A stretch of 64,000 bases of DNA from Nostoc sp. UCD121 (GCF_014222285.1 NZ_JACKZS010000005.1:1-64000), one strand, 5' to 3'; shown: positions 44,191-55,083, counted from the first letter of the stretch. Numbers and translations are program-made. Notes: generated from the sequence alone by a model not told the origin.

Positions 44191-45330
44191 TCATGTTGTG
44201 GCGGGTAAAAGGACAATAAATACACTACCTTTCCCCAATTCAGAATTCAGCAAAATAATGCCTTGATGTGCCTCGACAATTCGACGAGCAAGGTAGAGTC
44301 CTAAACCACTACCAGAACTCTTGTGACTACCTTGACGAAATCGTTCAAATATGGTGGCTTGTTCTTCAGTGGGAATACCTGGGCCAGTATCCGCGATCGC
44401 AATGCTAATATATTCAACGGGATTGGATTTTCCAGATAACTGAGATTGACTAATTTTGTCTAACTGGCGTTGAGAAGTGAAACGAATAGTCACAGACCCA
44501 GAGTCGGTAAATTTGATCGCATTGCCGATCAGGTTTGTAAATAAACGATGCAATTCTAAGCGATCGCCCATAACTGTGTTTGACTCTTCAGTAAAATCCA
44601 AATTTAGCGACAGTGTTTTAGCTTGAGCTAGTGGTGCTAATTCTCCAGTCACCTCTTCTAGCAAACGTCCTAAATTAACTGGTTGAAATGCCAAACTTTT
44701 GCGACCTGCTTCAAAGCGATAAACTTCCAATAAGGTATTGACCATAGTAAGCAGGTTGATATTACTACGGGCCATGATGGTGATTACTTCCTGCATTTGT
44801 GGTGATAATGTTCCCAATGCACCTTGTTGAAATAGCATCAACATGCGATCGGCCGCCACTAAGGGAGTGCGTAAATCGTGGGTGAGACGAGAGACAAAAT
44901 CTTCTCGCTGGCGGGCAATTTCATCACGTTCATCCATACTATGCTTCAAACGTAGGAGCGATCGCACTCGTGCCAGCAATTCATCTACAGTTACAGGTTT
45001 GCGGATAAAATCATCAGCACCCAAGTCTAATCCGTGAGCAACGTTGGGTGCATCGTGGGCAGTAATCAGCAATATGGGGATATATTGCGGCAATTTCATC
45101 TCTCTACGAATGTGCTTAGTGACTTCGTACCCATCCATATCTGGCATCATTAGATCCAGCAGCACCAAGTCACAAGGAGAAGCTTTCAATTCTGCTAAAG
45201 CCGAAATACCATTTTCTGCGGTGCTAACCGTGTAACCTTCTTCTTCCAAAATAGTTTTGATCAAAAACACGTTATCAGGAGAGTCATCAACTACCAGAAT
45301 TTTGCCAGAACGAGAAGATTGTGAAGTCAT
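44191..45330 (-). CDS. Receiver-histidine kinase hybrid protein
   Basis: This 379-aa signalling protein has a receiver domain (about 9-130) with phospho-acceptor D59 in LVLLDLMMPDMDGY. A HisKA dimerisation domain follows (H151 in FVSRLTHDLRTPL), then a HATPase domain (N-box NLIGNAIKFTD, G1 IADTGPGIP, G2 GSGLGLYLARRI). There are no membrane segments or sensor domain, so input probably comes through phosphorylation of the receiver by another kinase. No cognate regulator is directly adjacent; the LuxR-type regulator at 46240 is two genes away on the same strand. Confidence 0.93.
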   Translation of the reverse strand: MTSQSSRSGKILVVDDSPDNVFLIKTILEEEGYTVSTAENGISALAELKASPCDLVLLDLMMPDMDGYEVTKHIRREMKLPQYIPILLITAHDAPNVAHGLDLGADDFIRKPVTVDELLARVRSLLRLKHSMDERDEIARQREDFVSRLTHDLRTPLVAADRMLMLFQQGALGTLSPQMQEVITIMARSNINLLTMVNTLLEVYRFEAGRKSLAFQPVNLGRLLEEVTGELAPLAQAKTLSLNLDFTEESNTVMGDRLELHRLFTNLIGNAIKFTDSGSVTIRFTSQRQLDKISQSQLSGKSNPVEYISIAIADTGPGIPTEEQATIFERFRQGSHKSSGSGLGLYLARRIVEAHQGIILLNSELGKGSVFIVLLPATT

Positions 45331-45853
45331 ATAGATGCAAGGTACGGAATAAAAGTAAATTTTTAGGGAAACTGGTTTATTGGTATAGTTCTCTTAAGTA
45401 AACTTCCTCTAAAGGAAATTGTTTACTAAGAAATTTATATAAATGTGTTTTAAAAACTACTTTACTTACCTTTTTAGCAGATAGCTACAAGCTAATTGAA
45501 TTATGGCTCCTAATTTCTAGTAATAGAGTTCCCTAAAACTCTGAAAAAGTAACATATAATACTTAGGACACCTCCCTGCAATAATATTTTTTTATACACA
45601 AATAAATTAGGGTTACAACAATTGTTGTAACCCTGCAAAATGCTATATTCAATCTGCTCGAAAACCACTATAGAATAACAATTAACCTCATAACTACCGA
45701 ATTATGAGCAATTCTTTACATTTACTATATCTAGATTAATGGTTTGCAAAGGTAAATACTTTCTTGCTTGCCTACGTGGGATAAGTGACGCTAGTGTTAA
45801 AAGAAATCATGCAAATCAAAATCCTCATCCCAGAAGTCGAGTAGGAAGCTAGA
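45331..45853. other. 523-bp divergent region with perfect palindrome
   Basis: The region lies between the hybrid kinase gene (minus) and the NIL-domain gene (plus). It contains a perfect 26-bp palindrome at 45609-45634 with half-site AGGGTTACAACAA. An 11-codon open frame (45809-45844) ends 9 bp before the NIL start. Otherwise the region is AT-rich without genes. Confidence 0.55.
45609..45634. promoter_or_regulatory. Perfect 26-bp palindrome (operator or terminator candidate)
   Basis: AGGGTTACAACAA is followed at once by its exact reverse complement TTGTTGTAACCCT, without a spacer. No T-tract follows. Its position between divergent genes fits a dimeric-regulator site, but no known regulator consensus was matched. 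Confidence 0.45.
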
Positions 45854-46162
45854 ATGGCAATTCCAAATAAAGAAGTAAAATCTAATACAGATATTTTAGA
45901 TAATAGACGCACCCAAACTCGCATCCAGGTTCGTATTCCTAAAGACTTACATGAGGAACCAGTCATTTCACGACTGGTTTCTCACTATGGGATCACAGTT
46001 ATTATTGCTGATGCTCAGGTAAGCGCAAACGTGCCACAATATAGCTGCTTCGACCTGGAACTGCGAGGTACTGTTTCTCAGATTGAAAGTGCCCTAACTT
46101 ACCTAGATGAGCTGGATTTAGAAGTTTTACACCAATCCAGCGCTGAAGAAGATGGTTGGTAA
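45854..46162 (+). CDS. NIL domain-containing protein
   Basis: This 102-aa protein carries a NIL (ACT-like) ligand-binding domain over about residues 20-95 (TRIQVRIPKDLHEEPVISRL, then GITVIIADAQVSANV, then FDLELRGTVSQIESALTYL). NIL domains are found at the C-terminus of methionine ABC transporter ATPases and as stand-alone proteins in cyanobacteria, some fused to ferredoxins. Here it stands alone, with no ferredoxin cysteines. The ligand is unknown. Confidence 0.85.
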   Translation: MAIPNKEVKSNTDILDNRRTQTRIQVRIPKDLHEEPVISRLVSHYGITVIIADAQVSANVPQYSCFDLELRGTVSQIESALTYLDELDLEVLHQSSAEEDGW

Positions 46163-46199
46163 ATTGAATTCTCAGTCCTGAGTTATGAGTGCTGAGTCA

Positions 46200-46233
46200 A
46201 AAACACTCAGCACTCAGCACTCAGCACTCGTTA
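46200..46233. repeat. CACTCAG heptamer tandem repeat
   Basis: About four copies of CACTCAG lie between the convergent NIL and response-regulator genes. Confidence 0.8.
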
Positions 46234-46239
46234 CTGATT

Positions 46240-46920
46240 TTAGGCCATTTGATTTTCAATCGCCCACCGCGCTAGTTCAGTGCGGTTATGGAGATTGGTT
46301 TTGCCCAACATATTGGACACATGGCTTTCAACTGTGCGCTGACTAACATTTAGTTCTTCAGCTATTTCCCGGTTAGCTAAACCCCTAGCGACAAACTGGA
46401 CTACTTTCAGTTCGGTTGGGGTTAATTGCACATCGAAGGGAACCTGGATGCGGGAACCGTTTTCGCCTCCTTTTGCTTGGTGTTCTTTCCAACGGATAGT
46501 TTGTTTCAGTGAGGATTCAACTTGGGCTACGAGTTCTTCTGGTTCAAAGGGCTTGACCATATAAACATCAGCACCTTTATTCAGACCCTTAACTCGGTCT
46601 GCGCTTTGTCCCTTAGCTGAAAGGAAAAGAACCGGAATCCAACTGGTGCGTTCGTTTTGCCGGACTTGTTCCACAAAAGTATATCCGTCCATTTCCGGCA
46701 TCATCACGTCGCAGATAATCATGTCTGGAACATCTTGCTCTAAAATTTCCAGAGCTTCACGTCCATTCTCGGCGGTGATGACTTCGTATCCCCGGAATTC
46801 TAAGTAATCCTTCACCAGCAAGATGAGGTTAGGGTCATCATCAATCAATAGAAGTCGTTTGTGATCTTTCATGCTGGGCTCTTTCATAGCAGTGGCACTT
46901 GTCGCGCTTCGGTCCATCAA
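46240..46920 (-). CDS. NarL/LuxR-type response regulator
   Basis: This 226-aa DNA-binding regulator has a receiver domain (about 21-140) with D71 as phospho-acceptor (MIICDVMMPEMDGY) and K at MVKPFEP. The C-terminal LuxR-type HTH is LTPTELKVVQFVARGLANRE, then IAEELNVSQRTVESHVSNML. The architecture resembles the plastid/cyanobacterial Ycf29 group. The first 16 residues contain three Met codons (positions 1, 2 and 12) before MKDHKRLLL, so the true start may be at 46872. The partner kinase is unknown. Confidence 0.9.
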   Translation of the reverse strand: MMDRSATSATAMKEPSMKDHKRLLLIDDDPNLILLVKDYLEFRGYEVITAENGREALEILEQDVPDMIICDVMMPEMDGYTFVEQVRQNERTSWIPVLFLSAKGQSADRVKGLNKGADVYMVKPFEPEELVAQVESSLKQTIRWKEHQAKGGENGSRIQVPFDVQLTPTELKVVQFVARGLANREIAEELNVSQRTVESHVSNMLGKTNLHNRTELARWAIENQMA

Positions 46921-47246
46921 AGTCTTGAATATTTATCCTCTATGGTGGGTTATTTCGAGATGTTGTCCTTTTTCCTACTTAACTTGCCTTTGCTGTCTCG
47001 AAGTCTCAAAAATGCCGAGCATTTTCAAGAGACTAATAGCTCGATAGCAAAAGTCCAGCAAGGATACGTATAGCAGTAGTATCTATAATGCGCTATTATA
47101 TATCGCATTGAAAGTGGCGGGCGAAAAAACACTGATTAAATAATAATCCTTCTGACTCACAAGTAAGTATTGGCTTAAAGATGACCCTACCTCAAAACCA
47201 ACCCGCACTTTCTTAAAGCTTACTGCTGTTCCATATCCTTCGGTTG
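46921..47246. other. 326-bp intergenic region, no gene seen
   Basis: This is upstream of the response regulator and downstream of the 2Fe-2S gene (both minus strand). It is AT-rich, with short inverted TATAATGCGC / GCGCTATTATATA-like segments near 47085-47105. No supported ORF or RNA. Confidence 0.35.
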
Positions 47247-47702
47247 TTAAGCCTCTATGAGGTGTTCACAAGAAACTAGGGAAGTTTCTGGCAAAGGATG
47301 GTTGAAAAACGCATATTCTTTTACCACCTTATTGCCTATTAAGTGTTCTTGGATGATCCGCTCAATAACTTCTAGGTTTGCTTGGCGATACCAGGCACCA
47401 TCAAGGTAAACCACCATTATGGGTCTAGAACAACAAACGCGCAAGCAGTTGGCTTTAGTTCTGTAGACGCATAAGGAATAATTCTGTTGCGACTCATCAA
47501 GTTTTAACTCTTTAAGTCGCTCTTTTAAGTATTCCCAGGATTCAAGACTAGCTCGTTTTGAGCAGCAATTAGCAATTGTCTGTTCAGCGCAAATAAAAAT
47601 ATGTCGCTGAATTTTTGCAAGTCCGAAACTTTCTACACAATTACTCAGGGCTTTATATTCTAGATTAGTGGCTTTGGGGATTTGATGGCTTGACTGGATC
47701 AC
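47247..47702 (-). CDS. Thioredoxin-like 2Fe-2S ferredoxin-domain protein
   Basis: This 151-aa protein has the thioredoxin-like [2Fe-2S] ferredoxin fold (as in NuoE/HoxE C-termini and cyanobacterial stand-alone forms). Cluster ligands are candidates among C38 and C46/C47 in FICAEQTIANCCSK, and C86 and C90 in ANCLRVCC. PIMVVYLDGAWYRQANLEVI and IQEHLIGNKVV follow as expected for the family. The redox partner is unknown. It lies upstream of and divergent from groESL. Confidence 0.85.
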   Translation of the reverse strand: MIQSSHQIPKATNLEYKALSNCVESFGLAKIQRHIFICAEQTIANCCSKRASLESWEYLKERLKELKLDESQQNYSLCVYRTKANCLRVCCSRPIMVVYLDGAWYRQANLEVIERIIQEHLIGNKVVKEYAFFNHPLPETSLVSCEHLIEA

Positions 47703-48081
47703 TGTATTGTTACTTATCGAGCAGCTCCCTGATTACAGTTCTATAACAATTTCCAAGCTTTGCAAATAAAGTTGAGTGAGAAGAGAATGGGGCATTGGGC
47801 AACTTGTACTGAGCAGAGCCTCTCGAATATAAGTATTGGGGATTGGGAAAACTCTTCACTACTCCCGACTCCCGACTCCCGACTCCCTATGACCATATAA
47901 AAATATACGTAACTTACAGAGCAGAACCCGAAGGATATAAATAATTAGGCATTAATACTTAAGTACATCAACGATCTTCTAGTTCGGGAACCCGTACTCA
48001 ATGAATTCTTGCCATTGGATGCCAATTTTAGGTAAATTAGCACTCAGGGGTTGAGAGTGCTAATCTCTGGAGAAAATAATT
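47703..48081. other. groESL promoter region with heptamer repeats
   Basis: The 379-bp divergent region holds GCATTGG and ACTCCCG heptamer runs (about 47790-47890), an ACTTGTACTGAGC module (about 47801-47813) and the CIRCE operator at 48037-48063. The groES promoter is expected just upstream of or overlapping CIRCE. Confidence 0.6.
48037..48063 (+). promoter_or_regulatory. CIRCE operator (HrcA-binding) of groESL
   Basis: A perfect inverted repeat TTAGCACTC-N9-GAGTGCTAA lies 18 bp before the groES ATG. It matches the CIRCE consensus exactly. HrcA repression relieved by heat shock is established for this element in cyanobacteria. Confidence 0.97.
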
Positions 48082-48393
48082 ATGGCAGCCTTATCTTTAA
48101 GCGTTTCTACAGTTAAACCTTTGAGCGATCGCGTTTTCGTAAAAGTGAACGCCTCAGAGGAAAAGACCGCAGGTGGTCTGTATTTGCCGGATACCGCCAA
48201 GGAAAAGCCCCAGGTAGGGGAAGTAGTTGCCCTTGGTCCTGGCAAGCGTAACGAGGACGGTAGCCGTCAGGAATTGGAAATTAAAGTCGGTGATAAGGTG
48301 CTGTACTCTAAGTACGCCGGCACTGACATCAAGCTCGGCACCGAAGAATATGTACTGCTTTCTGAAAAAGATATTTTAGCAGTCGTTATTTAG
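48082..48393 (+). CDS. groES: Co-chaperonin GroES
   Basis: This 103-aa GroES (cpn10) has the [20 protein letters not shown] core and mobile loop (about 20-38: [18 protein letters not shown]). [15 protein letters not shown] and [19 protein letters not shown] are also typical. It caps the GroEL chamber. The gene is controlled by the upstream CIRCE and is followed 99 bp later by groEL. Confidence 0.98.
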   Translation: MAALSLSVSTVKPLSDRVFVKVNASEEKTAGGLYLPDTAKEKPQVGEVVALGPGKRNEDGSRQELEIKVGDKVLYSKYAGTDIKLGTEEYVLLSEKDILAVVI

Positions 48394-50127
<1,734 letters not shown>

Positions 50128-50152
50128 TACTTTGTAATTGTATAAGTTGAAA

Positions 50153-50187
50153 AACAGCTGCTTCCTGATGGAGGTGGCTGTTTTTTT
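50153..50187 (+). terminator. groESL Rho-independent terminator
   Basis: AACAGCTGCTTCC-TGAT-GGAGGTGGCTGTT is a 13-bp stem with three G-U pairs, followed by seven T. It also shows that the open frame of the next gene starting at 50138 cannot be its true start. Confidence 0.9.
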
Positions 50188-50209
50188 GTGTCACAAGAAG
50201 GGGAAAAGG

Positions 50210-51023
50210 GTGAGTTACGACAACGGTTGTAAATATTTAGCTGAACAGTACCCTGCTGATATTGTGGGTTGGTTGCTTGGGGTAGAGGTGCAACAAATTG
50301 AAGTCTTAAAAACGGAACTCACGCTTGAACAAATTCACGCAGATTCTGTGACATTTTTGCAAACAGCTAACCAAATTTTGCACATTGAATTTCAAACTTT
50401 GGCGAAATCTAATCCGGCGCTTAATTTCCGAATGCTCGATTATTCTGTGAGGTTGAAGCGCCAATACCGTTGTCCTGTAGTACAAGTGCTAATCTTTTTA
50501 CAAGAAACTACTAACGAAATCGTTTTTACTGAAGAATATCGTGACAACACAACGATTCACCAATATCAGGTTGTTCGTCTTTGGGAGCAAGATTCAACAC
50601 TATTTTTAGCTAATCCGGCGCTGTTACCTTTAGCAAGTTTGACGCGAACTGACTCGCCACAAACTTTACTGGCAGAAGTGGCTGAACAAGTCGCTACAAT
50701 TCCAGATAGAGAGGAGCGACAAAATATTGCGGGTTGTGTAGAAATTCTGGCGGGTTTGCGGTTTGACAAGGATTTGGTTCGGCAATTTTTACGGGAGGAT
50801 ATTATGAAAGAGTCTGTAATTTATCAAGATATCGTTCAAAAAGAAGCGTTTAAATTAATAAGTCGTCTACTTAAACGGCGTTTTGGTGATATTGATGGAT
50901 CAATTGGTTGAGCAGGTTCGGAATTTATCTGCTGAACAGTTAGAAGAGTTGGGAGAGGCATTGTTGGATTTTTCGGAAGTTGCTGATTTGGTAGCTTGGT
51001 TAGAGCAGCAGGAGAGGGACTAA
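50210..51023 (+). pseudogene. Rpn/PD-(D/E)XK nuclease-like protein with DUF4351, frameshifted near the 3' end
   Basis: The likely start is the GTG at 50210 (MSYDNGCKYLAEQYP) after AAGGGGAAAAGGG. The frame continues through a PD-(D/E)XK-type core (LHIEFQTLAKSNPALNFRML) to a stop at 50911. It breaks in the DUF4351 region: RRFGDIDGSIG then stop. Shifting by one base at about 50893-50898 gives QLVEQVRNLSAEQLEELGEA and LLDFSEVADLVAWLEQQERD to a stop at 51021. That is a complete DUF4351 end. Members of this Rpn family are abundant, mobile-like and often decayed in Nostoc; function is uncertain (recombination-promoting nuclease family). Confidence 0.8.
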
Positions 51024-51170
51024 AATTTTTACAGAAGGATACATAAGGATATTATTAAATAGTCTGCAATCTATCAAGATATTTTGCAGCAATAAAACTA
51101 GGTTAATAAAATATAACCTGATGTCTACTAAATCAGCATTTTGAAGAAATTGACGCATCGATTTGGCAAT
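51024..51170 (+). pseudogene. Decayed second copy of the Rpn/DUF4351 3' region
   Basis: AGGATATTATTAAATAGTCT at 51046-51065 parallels AGGATATTATGAAAGAGTCT of the upstream gene (50796-50815), and TATCAAGATAT also follows. After a gap, 51142-51165 reads FEEIDASI, parallel to FGDIDGSI. In-frame stops and lost segments mark it as a relic. Confidence 0.65.
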
Positions 51171-51198
51171 CGTAATCAGTAAGTTGCTTGGTCACGAA

Positions 51199-52914
51199 TT
51201 AAAACAAAAAGTACCTCTGTGCCATTGGTAAAACTGTCGCAGGTTCACAAATCAGCAACTCACCATTTGCCCTGACTTGGTATGTTTCGGGATCTACTTC
51301 AATGTGGGGTAGTGCATCATTCAGCTTCATATCACGCTTGCTCAATTGGCGTGTTCCAGAAACTGCTACTGCTGCCTTTTGTAAACCTAGCTGGCTAGGA
51401 ATTTCGTTCTCTAAAGCTGCTTGTGAAACAAAAGTTAATGATGTGGCATGACGCGCCCCTCCAAAACTACCAAACATTGGGCGCATATAAACTGGTTGCG
51501 GTGTGGGAATACTGGCGTTAGCATCGCCCATTTGCGACCATGCAATCATTCCGCCTTTAATCACTATCTCTGGCTTCACGCCAAAAAAGGCGGGATGCCA
51601 CAAACATAAATCTGCTAATTTTCCCTCTTCCACTGAACCTACATATTGAGCAATTCCGTGAGCGATCGCAGGGTTAATTGTATACTTAGCAACATATCTT
51701 TTTGCCCGAAAATTATCTGCTTTTTGCTCATCTCCCTGTGGGTTAAGAATTCCCCGTTGCACCTTCATTTTGTGAGATGTCTGCCAGGTGCGAATTATCA
51801 CTTCGCCTACTCTTCCCATTGCCTGAGAGTCGGAGGAAATCATGCTAAATGCGCCTAAGTCGTGCAAAATATCTTCGGCGGCAATGGTTTCTCGGCGGAT
51901 GCGAGACTCGGCAAAAGCCACATCTTCAGCGATCGCAGGATCGAGGTGATGACATACCATCAACATATCCAGGTGTTCATCTAATGTGTTGAGTGTGTAA
52001 GGGCGTGTGGGGTTAGTGGAAGATGGTAAAACGTTGGCTTGACCGCAAACTTTGATGATATCTGGTGCGTGTCCGCCGCCTGCGCCTTCGGTGTGGTAAG
52101 TGTGGATGACACGATTTTTGAAAGCTGCGATCGTATCTTCGACAAATCCGGCTTCGTTCAGAGTATCAGTATGAATCGCTACTTGCACATCATAAGTATC
52201 GGCAATGCTGAGGCAAGTATCAATTGCTGCGGGTGTAGTTCCCCAGTCTTCATGGAGTTTTAACCCCATTGCACCGGCGGCTACTTGTTCTACAAGTCCT
52301 TGGGGTTGACTGGCATTACCTTTACCCAAAAATCCTAAGTTGACAGGGAAAGCATCAGCAGCTTGCAGCATTCGGTAAATATTCCAAGGGCCGGGGGTGC
52401 AGGTAGTGGCATTTGTACCTGTAGCTGGGCCAGTACCGCCGCCGATCATGGTAGTAATACCAGAAGCGATCGCAACTTCAATCTGTTGGGGGCAAATAAA
52501 ATGAATATGGGCATCAATCCCGCCAGCAGTGAGAATCATTCCTTCACCAGCTAAAGCTTCGGTTCCGGGGCCAATAATAATATCTACATTGTCTTGAATA
52601 TAAGGATTTCCGGCTTTACCAATTTTGAAAATCTTGCCATCTTTAATGCCAATATCCGCTTTGACAATTCCCCACCAATCGAGAATTAAGGCATTAGTAA
52701 TTACTAAATCTACAGCACCATCGGCGTTAGAAATTGGGGATTGTCCCATTCCATCTCTGATAACTTTTCCGCCGCCGAATTTTACTTCGTCGCCGTAGTT
52801 GGTGAAATCTTGTTCAACTTCAATAAATAATTCTGTATCTGCAAGTCGGATGCGATCGCCTACTGTGGGGCCGTATGTTTCGGCGTAAGCGCGGCGATCC
52901 ATTCTGTAACTCAT
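51199..52914 (-). CDS. ureC: Urease subunit alpha
   Basis: This 571-aa catalytic subunit of nickel urease splits urea to ammonia and carbamate. Nickel ligands and active-site residues are all present: H136/H138 in [10 protein letters not shown]219 in GLKLHEDWG (carbamylated lysine), H248, H274, the flap C321-H322 in MVCHHLDP, and D362. It is the last gene of ureD-ureA-ureB-DUF1349-ureC and starts 9 bp after the DUF1349 gene. The nickel-insertion genes ureE, ureF and ureG are not in this window. Confidence 0.98.
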   Translation of the reverse strand: MSYRMDRRAYAETYGPTVGDRIRLADTELFIEVEQDFTNYGDEVKFGGGKVIRDGMGQSPISNADGAVDLVITNALILDWWGIVKADIGIKDGKIFKIGKAGNPYIQDNVDIIIGPGTEALAGEGMILTAGGIDAHIHFICPQQIEVAIASGITTMIGGGTGPATGTNATTCTPGPWNIYRMLQAADAFPVNLGFLGKGNASQPQGLVEQVAAGAMGLKLHEDWGTTPAAIDTCLSIADTYDVQVAIHTDTLNEAGFVEDTIAAFKNRVIHTYHTEGAGGGHAPDIIKVCGQANVLPSSTNPTRPYTLNTLDEHLDMLMVCHHLDPAIAEDVAFAESRIRRETIAAEDILHDLGAFSMISSDSQAMGRVGEVIIRTWQTSHKMKVQRGILNPQGDEQKADNFRAKRYVAKYTINPAIAHGIAQYVGSVEEGKLADLCLWHPAFFGVKPEIVIKGGMIAWSQMGDANASIPTPQPVYMRPMFGSFGGARHATSLTFVSQAALENEIPSQLGLQKAAVAVSGTRQLSKRDMKLNDALPHIEVDPETYQVRANGELLICEPATVLPMAQRYFLF

Positions 52915-52923
52915 AACTATTCC

Positions 52924-53466
52924 TCACAAACTGCGAATTTGGAATTGTTCAAACCTCATCTGAAAACCATTCCCTTCAGGTGAGGCACACATTACACCTA
53001 CACTTACTGTTTCTGCTGGAGTCAAATAAGCGAGCCGCAGCATTGTATATTCAGTTCCATTCAAAGAGTATTCCACCTCTATTGCTGTGCCGCGTCGAGT
53101 TACACGCACCCAAATTGCAGACGGATTTTGCGGCATTGGAATAACAGACCAATCCGAGTAATTACGTGTTACTACTGCGCTAACTTGTTGCACGCCGTTG
53201 ACAAATTCAATGCCACATTTCAACCAATTCAGCTTATCTAAACGTACCATCAGGCCAGCTTGATCGTATAAATCCTGATATTGTCCGGTGATTTTCACTT
53301 CGGCAACAAAGTCACCTTGAATCTTTTGATAAAAAAAGTGACCATTATCTCTAATAAAACCGTAGTGAGTTTCCCGCCAGAAATCTGTTTTTGCGCCGGA
53401 AGTGATAGCGATCGCTTCATCTTTAACTTCCCAAAGAGGCGGTTCATTGTACCATTCGATTTTCAT
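52924..53466 (-). CDS. DUF1349 (concanavalin-like) protein inside the urease operon
   Basis: This 180-aa protein has a beta-rich fold of the DUF1349/regulation-of-enolase-like family. It shows HFFYQKIQGDFVAEVKITG, DLYDQAGLMVRLDKLNWLKC and WVRVTRRGTAIEVEYSLNG. It begins 2 bp after ureB and ends 9 bp before ureC, so it is transcribed with the urease structural genes. It has no catalytic motif I can name. Yeast and bacterial relatives are also uncharacterised. A role linked to urease or a sugar ligand is only a guess from position. Confidence 0.85.
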   Translation of the reverse strand: MKIEWYNEPPLWEVKDEAIAITSGAKTDFWRETHYGFIRDNGHFFYQKIQGDFVAEVKITGQYQDLYDQAGLMVRLDKLNWLKCGIEFVNGVQQVSAVVTRNYSDWSVIPMPQNPSAIWVRVTRRGTAIEVEYSLNGTEYTMLRLAYLTPAETVSVGVMCASPEGNGFQMRFEQFQIRSL

Positions 53467-53468
53467 AG

Positions 53469-53774
53469 CTACAGAGAACCGTTAATTTTGGCGTTGAAAC
53501 CGTAGACTTGACGAGTACCAACTAGAGAAACTAATACAACTTCTTTTTCATCGCCTGGTTCAAAGCGGACTGCGGTTCCTGCGGGAATATCGAGACGCAT
53601 TCCTCTAGTTTGTTCTCTGTCAAAGTTTAAGGCGGTGTTAACTTCATAAAAGTGATAATGGGAACCTACTTGTATGGGGCGATCGCCTGTATTTGACACT
53701 TGTAATTTTATAGTTGGACGACCAACATTTAATTCAATTTCACCTGCTGGTGTGATAATTTCCCCAGGAATCAT
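53469..53774 (-). CDS. ureB: Urease subunit beta
   Basis: The 101-aa structural beta subunit shows [46 protein letters not shown] and a C-terminal [19 protein letters not shown]. The length is typical for the separate beta chain of bacterial ureases. It is 21 bp after ureA and 2 bp before the DUF1349 gene. Confidence 0.97.
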   Translation of the reverse strand: MIPGEIITPAGEIELNVGRPTIKLQVSNTGDRPIQVGSHYHFYEVNTALNFDREQTRGMRLDIPAGTAVRFEPGDEKEVVLVSLVGTRQVYGFNAKINGSL

Positions 53775-53795
53775 AATAAATTCAAACTTACAAAA

Positions 53796-54098
53796 TTAAC
53801 GAATTGGATTATGTACTGTCACTAACTTTGTGCCATCAGGAAAAGTAGCTTCAACTTGCACATCATGTACCATTTCTGATATCCCTTCCATGACATCATC
53901 CCGCGTTAATAGTGTTGTACCATAACTCATCAATTCAGCCACAGTTTGTCCATCTCTCGCTCCTTCTAAAATGGCAGCAGAAATATAAGCAACTGCTTCG
54001 GGATAATTCAGTTTCAAACCCCTTTCTTTACGTCTTTCTGCTAATAAAGCAGCAGTAAAAATTAATAGCTTATCTTTTTCCTGCGGCGTAAGTTGCAT
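53796..54098 (-). CDS. ureA: Urease subunit gamma
   Basis: The 100-aa gamma subunit starts [20 protein letters not shown] and contains [20 protein letters not shown] and [20 protein letters not shown]. It ends in the usual [13 protein letters not shown]. It is the first structural subunit of the operon, 65 bp after ureD. Confidence 0.97.
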   Translation of the reverse strand: MQLTPQEKDKLLIFTAALLAERRKERGLKLNYPEAVAYISAAILEGARDGQTVAELMSYGTTLLTRDDVMEGISEMVHDVQVEATFPDGTKLVTVHNPIR

Positions 54099-54163
54099 TC
54101 TTACCTCCTCTGTGTTCTCTGCGCCTCTGCGGTAGACCGCGGCAAGCCGCTATGCGTCTACGT
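54099..54163. repeat. Dispersed CTCTGCGCCTCTGCGG-type repeat between ureD and ureA
   Basis: TGTTCTCTGCGCCTCTGCGG is followed by a TAGAC-CGCGG-CAAG-CCGC-GTCTA-like palindrome. Related TCTCTGCG strings lie inside MITE copy B, and a TTTGCGTCCTTTGCGGTTCG variant lies near 57050-57069. On the transcript the hairpin would separate ureD from ureA. Confidence 0.65.
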
Positions 54164-55003
54164 TCAAACCTGCCACACTCTTGGTATACAATTACCACGA
54201 TTCAAAAAAGAAACTCGTAACAACTGCCAAACATCAATAAACCAGTTTCTCACCTCAGAAGTAGAAGAACCACGATATCGGCACAATAATCCATGTTGTA
54301 ATCGGCTAACACCCGCTTCTCCTTCCCCATTCCATAAACTTCGTGTTTTTTCAACAATTTCTGCTGAAACTGCACCACCAACCCAAACTAGACTACCTAC
54401 TATTGGTTTTCCAGCCAAGCCGTGGGGACTGTGGAAAATGTCTTCGCTACCGCGTAAGCATTGCCGATCAATCCATAAAGGAACGCCTTGCTGCCAAATT
54501 TCTGTATGCGATCGCCATTCTCCAAGGTAAAATTTTTCTCCTCTAGCACTGCGACCAAACCGGGTAATTTCCCAGCCTAACCAACTGCCCCTGGTTGCTA
54601 ATTCTACCCGTAAATCTTGCCGATAAATCGCGTCGTTAAATAAAATTGTCTCTTGCGGCAACCATTCTAAACAAGCACCAGCGTCAACTTGCATCTGGAT
54701 GTTTTGTCTAGCTTGTAAGCCATTGCTGCGATATATCTTACTTGCAGCAGGTGTAGTAATTAACGCTTGGGCTTGGGGTTGGAGGTGGATAGTAGAGGAT
54801 AAGCGATCGCCTCCTACCATTCCCCCAGCTGTATGTAAAATTACGCTATGACAAACTTTTTCCCCTTCTGGATAAAATGGGCGTTGTACCTTCAAGGGCG
54901 CTTGTTGGTGATTGTAAATTAACTGGGTTGCACCCTGGCGATCGGCATAGACTAAATTGAGTTTTCCATGCCAACCTTCTGCTATTTGTGAGTTACAGGT
55001 CAT
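54164..55003 (-). CDS. ureD: Urease accessory protein UreD
   Basis: This 279-aa accessory protein forms the scaffold for UreF/UreG during nickel insertion. Recognisable family segments are GWHGKLNLVYADRQGATQLI, YPEGEKVCHSVILHTAGGMV and GGDRLSSTIHL. TPAASKIYRSNG, CLEWLPQETILFNDAIYRQD and GRSARGEKF also match. It heads the operon and precedes ureA. Confidence 0.94.
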   Translation of the reverse strand: MTCNSQIAEGWHGKLNLVYADRQGATQLIYNHQQAPLKVQRPFYPEGEKVCHSVILHTAGGMVGGDRLSSTIHLQPQAQALITTPAASKIYRSNGLQARQNIQMQVDAGACLEWLPQETILFNDAIYRQDLRVELATRGSWLGWEITRFGRSARGEKFYLGEWRSHTEIWQQGVPLWIDRQCLRGSEDIFHSPHGLAGKPIVGSLVWVGGAVSAEIVEKTRSLWNGEGEAGVSRLQHGLLCRYRGSSTSEVRNWFIDVWQLLRVSFLNRGNCIPRVWQV

Positions 55004-55083
55004 TTATGAAGTAAACATTAAATTTCAGATGGATTACATTTCATTAATTCACTATGCCAGTGTTTTACCTGCAATTTATCATT

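Noticed and set aside
50138-50209. Start of the Rpn-family gene at 50138
   Set aside because: This stretch is the groEL terminator hairpin and T-run; the GTG at 50210 with an upstream purine-rich site is more likely.
54093-54530. Plus-strand open frame of 145 codons
   Set aside because: It is antisense to ureD and the ureD-ureA repeat; no ribosome binding site and no family resemblance.
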